Positions 38,971 to 52,228 of a stretch of 64,000 nt of DNA are shown here, piece after piece. This DNA is from Porpolomopsis calyptriformis (Eukaryota; Basidiomycota; Agaricomycetes; Agaricales; Hygrophoraceae), in NCBI GenBank assembly GCA_951640195.1, contig OX621172.1, positions 1,178,001-1,242,000 of the forward strand, read 5' to 3'. How positions within the stretch are numbered: the first letter of the stretch is position 1; each line of letters starts with the position of its first letter. Both the position numbers and the translations under genes were made by a program. Below the pieces are notes generated by a model that was given only the letters and a program-made list of their open reading frames with translations, was not told the DNA's origin and did no database searches.

Positions 38971-41900
38971 ATGCACTTTCCCATTTTGCTGGCCCTCGCC
39001 AGCCAGGTTCCGTTCCCGAACATTTTCCATACTTCGAACGGTGCCATGCAAACCCAGGCTGAATTCGCATTCAAGGAAGACCCGACGGTGTTTACCCCCA
39101 AGGACTTGGTCGAACTCGCTCGGCCTGGTGAGGGGGTTGCAAACGAGCTCGGTGATCTGGTACTCGTCCCGGTCAGCAAATACTCTTTCGAAGAGAAAAA
39201 GTTCGTGATTCATGGTCAATCGTTGGCGGTCCACTCAAGGAACACATTTTGTAGGAATAAAAAATCCATTTATATCGTGCCGTTGGAGTCCCAGCTCTCA
39301 CCTTTACACGTCCCTCTCGCCGAAGATGGTAGCGCCTTTTGGCTAGACTCGCGTACAATTGCACATACACATGTTGTCGAAACCGATAAAGACAAGGAGA
39401 AGAAACTGGAACTCTACGCGTTGTCTGTCGAGTTCAATGCGGAGATTGGCCTCTTGAATGCTGTGGATCCTCCTGCTTTCGTTGGTACCTTTCCTACCAC
39501 GAGTGCTGCGAATTTCCGCTATTCTTCCGCTCCTGGATGCTTGGTATTCTCTGACTATGTCTACTCTGACGGGAACCTCACCGTCGTCAAAGAGAGGGAT
39601 GATGAATGGGAGAACAGAGGGACGACAGCTCTGGTGTACGATTCTGGATATCCGAGGCATTGGGATCATTGGATCGGACCGAAAAGCTCTTCGTTGTTCG
39701 CTGTACGCCTAGTGAAGAACGCAGAAGGGGGTTGGGAATTAGGTACCGATTTCGTCAACGTCTTAATGGGAACTGGCCACGCAAGTCTCTTTTCTCTATC
39801 ATTAACTCTTGCTAATGATTTGCGTAAAGAGCACTCCCGTGGAACCATTTGGCGGCACTGACGATTTTGATATTTCTGACAGCCATATTGTCTACACAAC
39901 GAAAGATCCTTATTTGCCCGAACCATGGCACACTAAACAAAACGTAGGTATTTAATTCGTATTGGTGGATTTACATCTGAGCGGTTCCATGGTCTAGGTC
40001 TACACTGTCAACTTGGATGGGAAATCGAAGCCTAGGGAACTCACCTCTGGGAAGCAAGGTAGCCTTGAGCCCTGTAACCGACGTTGGAGATCAAGCTTGC
40101 AATGATTCACTTTAGGTGCTACACATAGTCCTGTTTTCAATACCCGAGGAGACAAAGTTGCTTGGCTGGAGTTGGACGAAGATGGCTATGAAGCTGATAG
40201 GTGCGACCAACTATACGATTACCTGGCTATATCTATCCCAATTTTTATCTTTTAGGGCCAAGATTGTCATATTCGACTTGATGAAGGATGTAAGATATAC
40301 CCTGACGCAGGAGTGGGACCGTTCCCCAGATCGCTTGGCGGTAAGACCATCCCTTGGTCGTGTCTCTCTGAGTTGACTTCTCATTCTATCTCTAGTTTTC
40401 AAAGGATGGGAGGTTCATCTATTTCACCGCTGGCGACGAAGCCAAGGTGAAGGTCTTTGTACTTCCTATTCCTCCAACGCCCGAACGGTCTGCAACCCAT
40501 CCCAAGCTGCCTTCAAAGTACAGCACCCCTTGCGTTCTCACCAAAAATGGTGCTGCATCAGGAATACAGGTACTCACGAACGGGCGAGTAATATTCTCTC
40601 TGTCCAGTTTCGTGTCTCCAAACGACGTCTATATGATCCGCGGTCTCAAGGAATTGCAAGACCAAATTGAAGCAGAGGATGAGCGGCCTGTGGTTTTCAA
40701 GGGTCGTGTGGAGAAAATCACTCGTTTCACTGAAGCCGCACTGAAAGCGAAGGATCTCAATGAAGGAGAGGAGTTTTGGTTCAAAGGCGCGAACCACAGA
40801 GATGTCCAGGGATGGGCTCTAAAGCCAAAGGGCTTCAAGACTGGTGAGGAGAAAAAGTGGCCAGTTGTGTTGCTCATTCACGGAGGGGTTCGTGTGTGTG
40901 TGCTTGCGAGGCTGGCATGGTTTTTCACCTTTTAATTGTCTAGCCTCAAGGGGCTTGGGAGGATCAATGGTCCACTCGATGGAATCCGAACGGTAAGAGT
41001 TGGAATCCTGTGTACGCTGTTTGATGACGACGTTGGGCCTTTCCGTCAGTCTTTGCTCAGCAAGGATATTTTGTTATCGCTATCAACCCAACTGGATCTA
41101 CCACTTTTGGCCAACGTCAGTTTTACCGCCCTGTGTTTTGTCGATACTCTAGAATCCTTACCACATTGCCATCAGAGTTTACCGACGATATTGCAGAGGA
41201 CTGGGGAGGGAAACCTTTTGTCGACCTGCAAAAAGGCTGGAAGTACGCACTAACCAGGTGGCCCGAGGTATGGAATTCTCAGATATCCTCTACTGTCATA
41301 CGATTCGATCATCCCATAGATTGATGTAGATAGGGCGGTTGCGGCGGGTGCGAGTTGGGGTGGATATGCTATCAAGTATGATTCTTTATCTCCGTTCTCG
41401 TGACGTTCCATTCATTTTTGCCAGTTGGATCCAGGGACATCCCGAATACGGATTTAATTTCAAGGCACTTGTTTGTCATGACGGGGTCGGTACCGTTGTT
41501 CTTAATACTACTTTCCTTTCTGAATTAGATTTGTGAAAAGGTCTTCGACACCATCTATAATGGTTATTCCACTGACGAGCTGTTCTTTGTTTGTGGTTCA
41601 TCCTTGCCTTGTTCTCCTTCTGATGGCTCGACAATTTTTACTGCACAGTTCAACCATGAATGGGGAGGCCGGCCATGGGACCCCAAGAGTAAAGCTTTAT
41701 CCGAGAAGTGCGCTTCGAGACATCAATCGAGACGTTCATGACTGAACCATCCTTGATTTGAAAAAAATCAGGTACAATCCTACCAACTTTGTCCATAAAT
41801 GGTCCACGCCTCAATTGCTCATTCACGGAAGCAAAGACTACCGTTTGCCGGAGACGGAGAGTATAGGTGCTTTCAACGCCTTGCAACAGTACGCCGTCCT

Positions 41901-42136
41901 TTCTTTCACATTCAAGCGTAATGACAATCGTCGGTTGTAAGACGTGGTATACCTAGCCGACTGGTTATATTCCCGGATGAGAACCATTGGGTTCTCAATC
42001 AAGGCAACAGGTAATTCATTTTCTGCGTTGGCTTAGATCGTTCGCTGATTTTCATTGCAGTCTCAAATGGCATAATGAAGTTTTCCGATGGTTCGATCAA
42101 TTTGTTTGTGAAAAGGATAGACAGGCGCCGTTATAA
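38971..42136 (+). CDS. dpp5: Dipeptidyl-peptidase V, S9C serine protease
   Basis: About fifteen exons join to an S9-family peptidase. The N-terminal propeller includes [40 protein letters not shown] and [20 protein letters not shown]. The alpha/beta-hydrolase part has LLIHGGPQGAW, the nucleophile motif GASWGGY, the Asp-bearing [13 protein letters not shown] and the His-bearing [10 protein letters not shown], so the triad is complete. The start [12 protein letters not shown] is weakly signal-like, and the family has both secreted and cytosolic members. Known exons include 38971-39200, 39255-39780 and 39830 onwards; intron 39781-39829 has a GC donor (GCAAGT). Family enzymes release X-Ala-type dipeptides from oligopeptides. 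Donors GT and lengths of 48-70 bp are typical elsewhere in the gene. Confidence 0.92.
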
Positions 42137-42292
42137 TCGGGGTCCATGATGAATCAGGAGGTCGCTGACTTTGAATTTCATTGATACTTCGGAGATGTCC
42201 GTAAATTGGTAGATCGCGTGTGCTGTAATACACATACTAATGCAAGTTCACACAGGTTCACGCTTGGCTGCTGCTGAGAGCTCTCCACATTC

Positions 42293-45200
42293 ATGGTACA
42301 GCGAGCAGATTCGCTCGCTCAACCACCAAGGTATGTTCATTGGACATTGGCTGAATTTTCTTAAATGAACCATTCTAAAAATATATGTCAACAATTGGGT
42401 TGATTTATAGAAAACACTTGCCAGCGAGGAACCTGTTCCTCGTTTTTTTTTACGTTCATTTTACCTCACAGAGATGAACACTTTTACTCATATCTTTCAC
42501 AACTTTCAGTCCCAGTTTAGTCCCACCGGAATCAGCCTACACTCACCCACAATCATACACTGGACAACATAATTCACTCCCGCCTTTCCAGCACAATCCA
42601 TATCCACCCCAACACAATGTCATTGCTTCTTTTCACACCGAGACTATCCCCTATCAGCAAATATCTTTCATCCCACCCCAATCTTGTCCCAATTCAGCCC
42701 ACAAAAATGACAGTGTCTTTCCCTCATTTCAACTGCCTCATTATGGATCTGGAAATCAGATAATACCTCTCAATGACCAGTCCCTCGATGCTCAAACCTA
42801 TCACCCAGTTTTTGGGCAGACATTCACTCGGTCACCTTCCCCACCGGCTAGGCTCTCCGTGGTGGTAGACCTTCCCAGCACGGACTTCACTCCTGAGCCT
42901 GTCTCAGCTACGACGGCTACCTCATCGACCTTTTCTCAGGATGGAGATTTGGAACAGTGGCCATCTGTACCCTCTCTAGAATGTATCACGGAGCAGCCGC
43001 TGTTGCCCCACAACTCTTACCGAAGAAAACCTTACATTGAACTTTCCTCGGATCAACCCCTTACAACCAAAGGGAATCCAAGGGCGCGTGTATTTGTCGC
43101 GTGTTTGCGATGGTGTGTCTCACGAGTGATCGATCGATTTTTTTATTTCTAATTATAAACATTAGCCGCACTCGAAAAATTCGGTGTGATGGGGCTAAGC
43201 CAATTTGCCACAATTGTAGCCGTCGCTCGAACGGGGGTGATACTTGTATCTACGATCTGGCTCCCAAACGTCGCGGACCAGATAAAAACCCGAGTGCGCG
43301 CAAACGCGCGATTAGAGACCTGAAGAATAAAATACAGAGTGACCTTATCCAAGCTCAACACCAAAGACGGACACACCGTGTGCGTAGCCCTCCCGAGCGA
43401 CTAAAAAGATCGGCTTTAGCCCTTCATTGGGGTGCCATGCCCAGCCCGGTTGATTTACCACCACCATCTTCCCCTCTGCTTCCATCACCCAGGATAACGC
43501 ATTCTCTCCCCCAATCACCACAAGCTGAGGGCTTGGATGCCAATAAGCCTTCGCTTTCTCGAGTAAACAGTCTGCTCCCGGTCCCCTTCCATTCCCATGG
43601 CAGTCTTGAAGTTGACGTACCTTGTGCCCCGTCTAAACCAATGTCCCAGGTACAATCGTTATTGATCTACTATCGTGTGCGACTGACACCACTTAGGCAT
43701 CTCTACCTCAACATTCGTTTATGCACTGTTTCAAATTTGAATCTTCCGTCATGCCTTCGACCAAAGACACCCCCAGCACGTATACCACGGAAATCAATGA
43801 TACAACATCGGAAGGCCCCCAGGACCAAGAATTTTGCAGTGATATGGTTGCCGAGCCGTCCCTCGATTTTACCCACAAGATATGGTGGGACTCGCTCTTG
43901 TCCTTATACTTTTCTCCTACCTCCAAACACCTGATCGCCCTTACTCCAACCCAGCGTGAAGTTTCAGCTCGGGGTATAACTTCGGATCTACGTTTTCTCT
44001 TTCGGACCTCAAGTTACTGGTTCTCCTTCATTCATGTTCCAAGCTTCTTTGAAACCCTCTTCGACCCGTCAAAGAGACAGCAAATGCAGCCAAGCTTGCT
44101 TCTCTCTCTCCTATCATTGGCTACATTTTGGCAAAGCTCAGAGATAGGTCGGGGGAATCGGGGGAGAGAGAACGCCGTGCGTTTCAGGGATGAAGCGCAA
44201 GCCGCGTTGGAAGCGAGTTTACATGTTCGTTGGGTCGATGACACTCTTGCGCAAGCTGCCTGGGTAACCATCATGTCTCCTTTCTCAGCATTAATGTCGA
44301 TGATTCTTTTTTTTAATAGCTTTTGGCGATGTTTGAGATTTGTGCTCACCCTTACCATTCCACCGAGCGTTCCGCGTCATCGATGAATATCCTCGACTCC
44401 ATCATTCGCAGTCTCCGTATGACTCGCGTAGATAACGACGACTTGCAGACGTCAAAGTTCGCTCCTCATTCTGTTCCTGCTGTAAATCTCGAATCATTGC
44501 GAGAACATTTATGGAGTAATAACAACCCCGTCTCTTCTCATCATTCACTAGGTGCTAAGCCATCATTCGATTTCGGAATATACTCTGGGCGTTCATCGTA
44601 CTACGATCAGCCTCCATCGGATTGTTATTGCGCTTCCCTTACTCTGGGTCCTGATCCGTCCACTCCTCTTTGGAGTTGCACCCCAGTTTGGCCTTCTTTG
44701 CATGAAGGGGAGATTAGAAAAGAGTCCCGCCGTCGCCTCTGTTGGAGCTCCATAACGCTGGCCGCCGGACACCTTTCGTATTCTTCGGTATCGTTGACAA
44801 GGTCACTCAAGTTGTTCATCGCCGACCCGGCAAATGTAAGTTATCGATCCACGCGTCAACGTCAGTCTCATGTTTATCGCACGTCCAGCACGCTCTTCTT
44901 TTCACCGGGGAATCCACCAAACCGCCACCTGCCCTAAGGTCTCTTCATTCCCCTAAAGAAACTATATGGGCGTTGCATGATCGGGCGTTTCTGTTGTGGC
45001 ACAGTTGTATGCTGATACAAAACGATCCCACAGCAACGGAAGCAGAAAAGGCACGATTTGGATTGGAGGCTTGGTTGGAGGCGGATATCCTTGAGAAGGC
45101 ACTAAATCGGCACACATGTGGTCTGGAAAAATCTATGATTTTTCTTGGACGGGAGTATCTGTTCAAGTCAGGAAATTCACACATTTAAGCAGTGATTGAC

Positions 45201-45873
45201 TGACCTCCAATTCGATGGTTCTTATAGCATTCGGATCGTAATCTCCCATGAATTTCAACAGTACATACCGGTCGCGGCAGCGTATGTGACCTTGCCAAGA
45301 ACATTCGGATTTTGCTTTCACTGATGCAAGATCACAGGGACTTTAGCAGCTTATTTCATCGTAAAAAAGCGGAAGAGTGGTGTGAGTTGTTCTGCTTATC
45401 TTGTTATTTTGACTCACCCTACCTCAGTAATCCACCAAACCATTGTCGCAACCCGGCTTATGGCTGGTTTGCATACAGTCACAGGCAATGCTGCCAACAC
45501 GCTCTCGCGGCGGCCTTTTTTCGTCTTTTGGTTCATGGGTCAGATCTCGCGGTACGCATCCAACACCAGCGAGATATACTTTCACCTCACGAACGCCTGT
45601 AGTGCGTTATCTTTATGGGCATGCGATCGTAAGATGACAGTCGCTCTGGATCTCTGCAAAGCACTGTTACCACCCATCGATTATCTGACCGCCCTGTGGC
45701 CGTGCCCAGGTGAGCTCCTGTTCTGAACGAATGCAACTCCTAACTCTTGCTCACGATCAGAACAACGACTGCGATATAATCGACTCCGCGAACGGCTCGA
45801 GCACGAATGCGAATTGGCTGGATTACCTCCTATTCCTCGCCCAAAACTCACTTTGTCCGACACGCTTGTATGA
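42293..45873 (+). CDS. Zn2Cys6 fungal transcription factor
   Basis: Exon 1 (42293-42330) starts MVQRADSLAQPP. Exon 2 (42510-43112) is a Pro/Ser/Gln-rich stretch ending in the first half of the zinc cluster, and exon 3 begins at 43166. Together they make CLRCRTRKIRCDGAKPICHNC...C, the six-cysteine binuclear cluster, followed by a basic linker (KRRGPDK, ARKRAIRDLKNK). The rest shows the fungal_trans middle homology region (WWDSLLSLYF, FLFRTSSYWFSFIHVPSFF, LLLSLLSLATFWQSSE, RFRDEAQAALEASL, ESRRRLCWSSITLAAG). The end is LTLSDTLV at 45873 after splicing of 45711-45759. Such factors bind CGG-type sites; the target is unknown. Internal introns between 44260 and 45700 were only partly resolved. The first intron is long (179 bp). 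Confidence 0.82.
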
Positions 45874-45998
45874 CCTTCCTGATATGCTTGTAACGTTGTT
45901 CCGTACCAAATGTCGCTGTATATTGTACTATCTATCTGTAATCGCTCATAGCGAATAATGTTGCTGATCGAATTCGTAGCTTTTCAGTCTCCTTAAAG

Positions 45999-47844
45999 AT
46001 GTCGCATCTTGCTCACTGCTTGTCATCTCACGTCATGGAAGACGTTACCCCACCTGATAGCTCTACCGCGTTGTCTCAGCCCAGTGCTGCCAATCTCAAG
46101 CGTCGAGCTTCTCTTTCCCCCGACGAGGTCAGTCGGAAGAGGATAAAGGCGCACGAACTCTGGAGAAGGGTTGGCTCTGAGACACTGGCCTCGGCCGTCG
46201 CTGACACTACCCCAAATGGACTCGCTGAACAGCTGGCACAAGAGCTCCAGTGTGCATGCTGCTCGGATCTGGTGTATCGACCTGTCGTCGTTTCACCCTG
46301 CCAACATTTCTTCTGTGGGAGGTATGTGGCCAATCTACTAAATCACATGCAAAGTTGAGGACAGAATCGCGATCGTTATGCTAGCTGCTGTGTGCTTTGG
46401 GTCGAGGTGAGTATACTCTTGTCGTGGGGCAAGTCTGGATGCCTAATGTCATGCCCCGTCAACGGCGATAAAAAATATCGCATATAACCATCTCGATCTC
46501 GAATTTATTTCCTAATTTCGCACTCTCACAGAATGGTGGGACAAACTGTCCTGCTTGCCGTGGTGTGGCCACTGCGGTCGCACCTTCTCGGCCCCTTCAG
46601 ACTGTCGTAGACGTCCTGCTTCGCGCCGTCCCGTACAAAGCTCGTAGTGAACGAGAACGTATGCAAGCTGATGAGCTATACAATGCTGGAACTTCTCTGC
46701 GCGTGCGTTCCACGTCAGACCCACGGCAATATCTCATTTTCTTTCTTTCTTTCCCCGCCGCAGATTCCACCCCCCAGAGAACCTTCTCCCCAGATCAGCA
46801 TCGATCAGAACGACAACTTTGCCCACCCGTGTCCCTACTGCATCTCTGGAAATCCATACGGCTGGAGATGCCCCCAACCCATTCCTGACCCCGAGGCAAA
46901 CCCTGATCTTGGTTGGCATTTGGATGACGGAATACCCCCGGGTCATGCATATTGCGGAAACTGGTCAGCCCCTTACCTCTCATATTCCTTCACGCGTTCA
47001 ACTGGTGCCTATTAGCGAGAATATCCTTGCTGTTTCGGCTCCCTCAACAACAAAATGCGATCTTTGTCAGGTGCTTTTTTGCGGCATCAGCGTTCAAGGA
47101 CGATGCTGGGCTTCTCCTATGTTCACCCAGAATCCGCATGGATTGTCCGATATCAGTGACCTTATACAGTCATCTGACGTGTACGAGTGCTTCGATGGCA
47201 ATACTGTTGAAGTCGAGATCATGCTCGATTACTTGACCAGTCAGGCGCTCACACCAAGACATATATACCGCGAGGTTGCCTTCCTTGATTCGCTTTTTTA
47301 TTTGCTTATCTGAAACAATCTTGTTTGTCTCAACACAGATTGTGACGCATATCCAGTCGCAGCCAAGCGGATTTAAGCCTCTGATCGAGCTCGACCTCTT
47401 CGTCGATGTTTATCTCGTGGGTGGCGTCGCCGACCCAAACCCTGACGCCCCCCGCACTAGCATCTGCAGATTGTGCGCCACGGAAGTTCTCCTCTGGGGG
47501 TTGAGAGAGTGGTGGGTTCGGGAGAGACAGAAGGGGTTCATGGATAAGAACGTGCTGAATCGCAAAGACTGCATCGATGGACGTGGATGTGGACGGCAAA
47601 GTTGTCTCGGTAAGTTTCGCCATTTGGGATTTAATTGACCATGGTGGCTCATTTTTATATGTCCATAGCTCATTGCAGAGAGTGTCAGTTCGTTTCACCA
47701 AAAAAAAGCTTTTTTTTTTCTTTCGCTCATAATTTATTGGCAGTCAATCACATAATCGCAACTCGAACTCACGAGACGGTTCCTCAGCCCGAACCAGCGC
47801 ATCCTCCGGAATCCATGATAACACAGGACTCCGTCGGGTTTTAA
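45999..47844 (+). CDS. CHFR-like RING-finger E3 ubiquitin ligase
   Basis: Starts MSHLAHCLSSHVMEDV (ATG 45999; a second ATG follows at 46035). The N-terminal third carries a C3HC4 RING finger assembled over three exons: LQCACCSDLVYRPVVVSPCQ, HFFCG, SCCVLWVE and NGGTNCPACRG. The middle and C-terminal part is cysteine rich (HPCPYCISGNPYGWRC, TKCDLCQVLFCG, SICRLCATEVL, KDCIDGRGCGRQSC, AHCREFNHI), like the Cys-rich region of CHFR/Dma-related ligases. No FHA domain is present at the N-terminus, unlike animal CHFR. The last exon ends with a short Pro-rich tail. It may act in mitotic checkpoint or protein turnover; this is inferred from the family. Converges on the Ral2-like gene. Confidence 0.8.
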
Positions 47845-48008
47845 CGAAAGTGCATTGCCTTCGACTGTTGCCATTGATGCGAGTGCAACATTAGGATTGA
47901 CACTTAAAGCTTCCCAATCCATAGTTATATTTTCCTCAACTCCCACAAGAGTCAGGACATGTTGATTTGGTTCCGATCAATAGAGAATATTCAGCGAAAT
48001 GAAATCCG

Positions 48009-48039
<31 letters not shown>

Positions 48040-48173
48040 CAGAATAACTAATACAACAGGTAGTATACACCGGGTGGGGGCATGTGCACACTGCGAAACA
48101 AGCAAAGTGTTGACTTCTATGACCGTCGTGAGTTCGTGAAGGAAAGAAAGAAAAGAGAGCTGTTAGCATCAAA
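47845..48173. other. Intergenic region with a 28-nt poly(A) run
   Basis: 329 bp between convergent genes. Positions 48013-48040 are an uninterrupted run of A on the + strand, preceded by TT. No coding content. The run may be simple slippage or the tail of an old retroposed sequence; I see no target-site duplication that decides. Confidence 0.5.
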
Positions 48174-51100
48174 CTACACGGGGACTACTCGTCGCAGAGA
48201 CAATTTTGCGGTGAGATCCGGCCTTTTCCACCTCCTCTCTTCCGACTTGAACGCCTCTTCGTCCAGCGTGTGACTGACATCGGTATCAGAAAGGGCCAGG
48301 CGCCTCTTCATCAAAAACTTTTTCGCCGTCGGACTCTCCTTTCTCTTTCTTGGATGGTCGAAAAAGGAGGCCGGTTGGGGGTCAGAATCCTGACTGGTGA
48401 CAGAAGGCGCGGGCGGGAAGGGGATGATGGCGCTCTTCAAGCTAACGGTGTCTTCGAGCCGTGGCGGTGGCGGAGGCTGCAGCTGGTGGTGGTGTCCCAT
48501 GAGACGGTCTCGCTCGTCCTGCTCCTCAGGCGAGACCGCTTCGAGTGCTTGTCCGGCGCTGGACGGTGCGGGCGGCGGGCCGTACAGCGCAGAAAGAAGC
48601 GAGGAAATTCCAGAGGACAATGACCAGAGACTGATTCTGTCGTCCTCCTCGGTGTGCTGCTCCTCGTCGATGGTCAGAGTGGCCATCGATGAAAAATCGA
48701 GGAGGGAGACTGAAGCGGCAGGGGAGTTCATCCAGGGCTTGGATTGGCTGAAGCTGGCCGGGGGGGGGTCAGGGGTAGACGGGGTGTAGGTCGGGGCCCG
48801 TCCCGAAAACGATCGAGGAAGATGGAATGCGGCAAAGGAACTGGATATGGGCGTGCGAGGATAATCTGATTCGTCTGGTTCCGATTCCGAGTAGTTGGAA
48901 TACAAACGTGGTGGGGATTGTGGAGGATAGGGACGGAGGTCTAATGGTGGGACTGAAGGCGGACTTGTCCCTGAGATATCATCGTGAGCTTTGGATCCTT
49001 CCGAGGAAGAATTTGATTCGTGAATAAGCGAAACGGCGTCATGGAGTTCAGTTTGTGGGTCAGGTTCATCGCGGGAGTCAACGGTTGACAACGTGGGCCC
49101 GGGAACGGTAGAAGGAGCACTACGGGTTGACGAAGGCACGCTGAACGGCCGGCCCTGGCGTTGCAAAGTAAACCGACTTGAATTGAAAAATTTACTGGCA
49201 ATATATTTAGAACGGGTATGCATATCTGTAAGTGAGCTAGATGGCTCATCCTGGATGCGAACCTCTATGGCTAATATGTTATTGGGGACAAGATAACCTT
49301 GCATAACAACTTACTGGTTAAATAGCGACTTGACCCCGGGACACTACTCCCTCCCCCGGCGATGCTTCTAATTGCATCCGATGTGCCCCGAGGACGGCTC
49401 GATGCACTGCTGTTACCGCCACCTGTGTAGCTTCTGCCACCGGTGTTGGCGTCTGGAGGGCGATGTCCGCCGCTACCGTCTTCCCGGTCTTGACGGGAAC
49501 GACCAGAACGCCTTTGACTGTAGGACTGTAGATTGTGATCAGCAACGTAGATATCGTCTTCACATGGCAACAATTACCATGACGGTTTTTAGTGCGCTAA
49601 AAATGTGTAAGATTCAGTAGGGATACCAACACCCCGAATGATCGGAAAAGCATACCGGATCTGCAGACTTCGGCAGCTGCAAAGTGTTGCCACTTCGTAC
49701 ACTCCAACTGAGGTCGAATTGGATAATGCACGATGCATAGCATGTTTAACTAGTGATTCCAAATGAGTTATTTGGTACATGCTTGAAAGTATTAAAAGCT
49801 GGCTCAAGACTGGAGGAGAATGCTGCAGTGGAGTGATCAATGCGAGTGAGTAGAAGTATTGCAATAACGCGAGGGTGATAGGGTAAGGTTCTGATAGGTG
49901 GAAAGCACGGGGGGTGAGCCTGGGATCAGGTCGAGGGCTCTCTCCGGCGACCACCCCTGGAAGAGTGGGAAGCGGGATATGGGTGGGTGATGTTGGCAGA
50001 CTTTGCAAAGTGAGGCCTGCTTTTAGACCGAATCGCTTCAGTTGATCTTTGAACCAGGGCCAACGATCCTCGAGCATTTTGCGAGAGCAGGAAATTTTAC
50101 GCCCGTCATCGCAGACGAGGGAAAAGTCGGTCAGCAGGCCTTCTTCCAGCGCGGCGAGGCCGAGTTGTTGCATAGGAATTTGCAATTCAAGTGATGGAGG
50201 TTGGTAGATCCCAAAGGATTCCAAATCCACGATGGCGACATGGTCCCAACTAAGAAGGCGACGGTTGTAGTCATCGACGAGGTTGCCGTTACGGTTTCCA
50301 AAGATTATAAATTTGCTATCTTCGACCCAGAGGCAGCCACGGAACCAAGAACCGGTGGAGACTGCACTTCCGGGATCGATTCGAGACCAGGTCATTGTCA
50401 ATAAGTCAAGTGCCCAGATAGAGTAAGATTGGTAAGTATGAGCAAGATAGGTGCCAGCAACGATGAAATGTGTGCCAAGGACGGCTCCGGAAGGGAAGCG
50501 AAGTCCTGGGGGAAACGATGCGCCAGTCATGGCCAAAGAACGGTCTTGGATGGTAAAGTCAGAATCGGGGAGGGGCGAGAAAACTTCCAGCTCGCGTTTC
50601 ACGTCAGTGAACTAAGGATGACGGTGAGTAAACCAAAAAAAAAAAAAAAAATCCAGGGAAAACGAACATTATAGTTACTGTACAGATATATGTCGCATGG
50701 ATAGTCCTCCGTAGGTATTGCAGAATAAGGCATGTGTATAAATGAATCGGGGGATGTAAATTCCGATGTTGTCGGCGGGCCAGTCTGTTTGAAACATGTG
50801 CCTGGTGGCCCTGCCTTTGAGGGAGTGCGAGAAGACCGGAGCTCTTCCTGAGGCAAACGAAAACGCATATTTGCGGAAACGGCGACACTGCGATATGTAC
50901 CACAATGACGAGGGTAGTCGCGTCGTTGTACCCATACCTTTCCTAATAGGTCGTACACATATACGTCGTCTAACCAGACATTGTAGAAGTCTTGGCCGCC
51001 GATGACAAATAGCCGGTCGGCGGTGACGGAGGAAAGGTGGGCATAACGGGCTCTGGGTACGAGAGAGCCTGAGACTGGATCGGAAAGCACGCCGTTTGAC

Positions 51101-51644
51101 GAGGAGGAGGGTCGCCAGCGGCGGGTGGCGATGTCGAAGAAGCGGACATCATTCAGGACGCAGAGGTCTTCCGGGTTGGCCGAGTTGACCTTGTTGCTCA
51201 TGCCGCCAAATATGACGAGTTGATTGTTCCCTGGAGAATCGATCGAGGGTGAAAAATAAAAATAAAAATAAAGGGTGTGAAAGAAGAACATACAGGCATC
51301 TGCGCTGTGAAAATAGCGGGCCTGAGGTACTTCATCTTCGGCGTATGGGATTAATTTCTCCCAATGATAGCTCTCCAAGTCGAACAGGTATAAATCGGAG
51401 ACCATTCTACGTTCAGTGACGAGCCGACCGCCCTGATTGAATATTAGGCGTTGAGGGAGTATTTATAAAGCCGAGATCTCACGAAAAGGTAGAGTTTTGA
51501 GCCTACGACTGTGGTTGACGCACCCTAAAGGGAACGGTGAGGACGAGAGGGGGAGTGGGATGGGATGGGGCATACCACGAGCTTTTCTGGGACATCCCCG
51601 GTTGTCTTTCGACAGAATGTGGTTAGGTCAGAGATAGAATGCAT
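48174..51644 (-). CDS. Kelch-BTB protein, Ral2-like
   Basis: Starts MHSISDLTTFCRKTTGDVPE at 51644. Kelch blades follow across several exons: KLVGASTTVVGSKLYLFGGRL, MVSDLYLFDLESYHWEKL, QARYFHSAD, QLVIFGGMSNK, ARYAHLSSVTADRLFVIGGQD, YVYDLLGKVWVQR. Then a BTB-like part: LTDFSLVCDDGRKISCSRKM, LLQYFYSLALITP, LLILSSMYQITHLESLVKHAM. Splicing at about 49659-49607 and 49568-49535 joins this to an Arg/Ser/Gly-rich segment, and a donor at about 49315 joins it to the long 3' exon (about 49275-48174). The tail is Ser/Pro rich and ends SLRRVVPV. Fission yeast Ral2 has kelch and BTB parts and is needed for Ras1 activation. The match is by architecture. Confidence 0.75.
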
Positions 51645-51824
51645 TCTTGCACGGTGAGGTGCGAGAGAGGAGGAGATTGAAGGCAAAGAATATTATGTAA
51701 AAATAAGGATGACCCAAAAAATGTTCCGCGTCGGCCAGTCCGCGTTTCCAGCTGGCCAGCGATGGGATCCACGTCCACCCTGGTTGTATAGAATGAGCAG
51801 GCTGTTCACTACGATTCTGATACC

Positions 51825-52127
51825 ATGTACGTATATCATCCGACATCGATCTCATCCCCCCTTGATGCACCTTTTTTAGCTGTCGCAGCTTACGCTGTGT
51901 TCTTCGTCGACTTTGGAGACCGAGAGCATGTTTTCATGCCGGTACGTTCGAGCAGAGAGTGTACGAAACACTCGCTCATGAAACAGGTTTCATGTAGATA
52001 CGACGATGGGCGACGAGACAAAAAGCAGCCTTCCTCACACTCACCCCGGCAGAACGCCAGACGTACGGCGTTGACGATAAGCCACCGCCGAGTGACATTG
52101 GCACCGTACCAGACACCTCAGTCTGAA
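51825..52127 (+). CDS. Small uncharacterised protein with one hydrophobic segment
   Basis: Two exons (51825-51941, 51999-52127) give 81 residues. The first half has a hydrophobic helix (APFLAVAAYAVFFVDF) followed by REHVFMPIRRWATRQK, then LTLTPAERQTYGVDD. The layout, a single membrane helix with a basic flank, recalls small mitochondrial inner-membrane proteins, but I do not recognise the family. It starts 180 bp from the divergent Ral2-like gene. The intron is supported by a GTACGT donor and a TAG acceptor that keep the frame; the alternative acceptor (CAG, ending at 51987) breaks it. Confidence 0.45.
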
Positions 52128-52228
52128 AGATTTCGCAACGCAGAGTGTATTTATACCTATTAAACGCATGTGGTACCCGATTGACTAAGACGAACCTTGT
52201 GAGAAAAACTGTGCAGGTCTACGGAACG

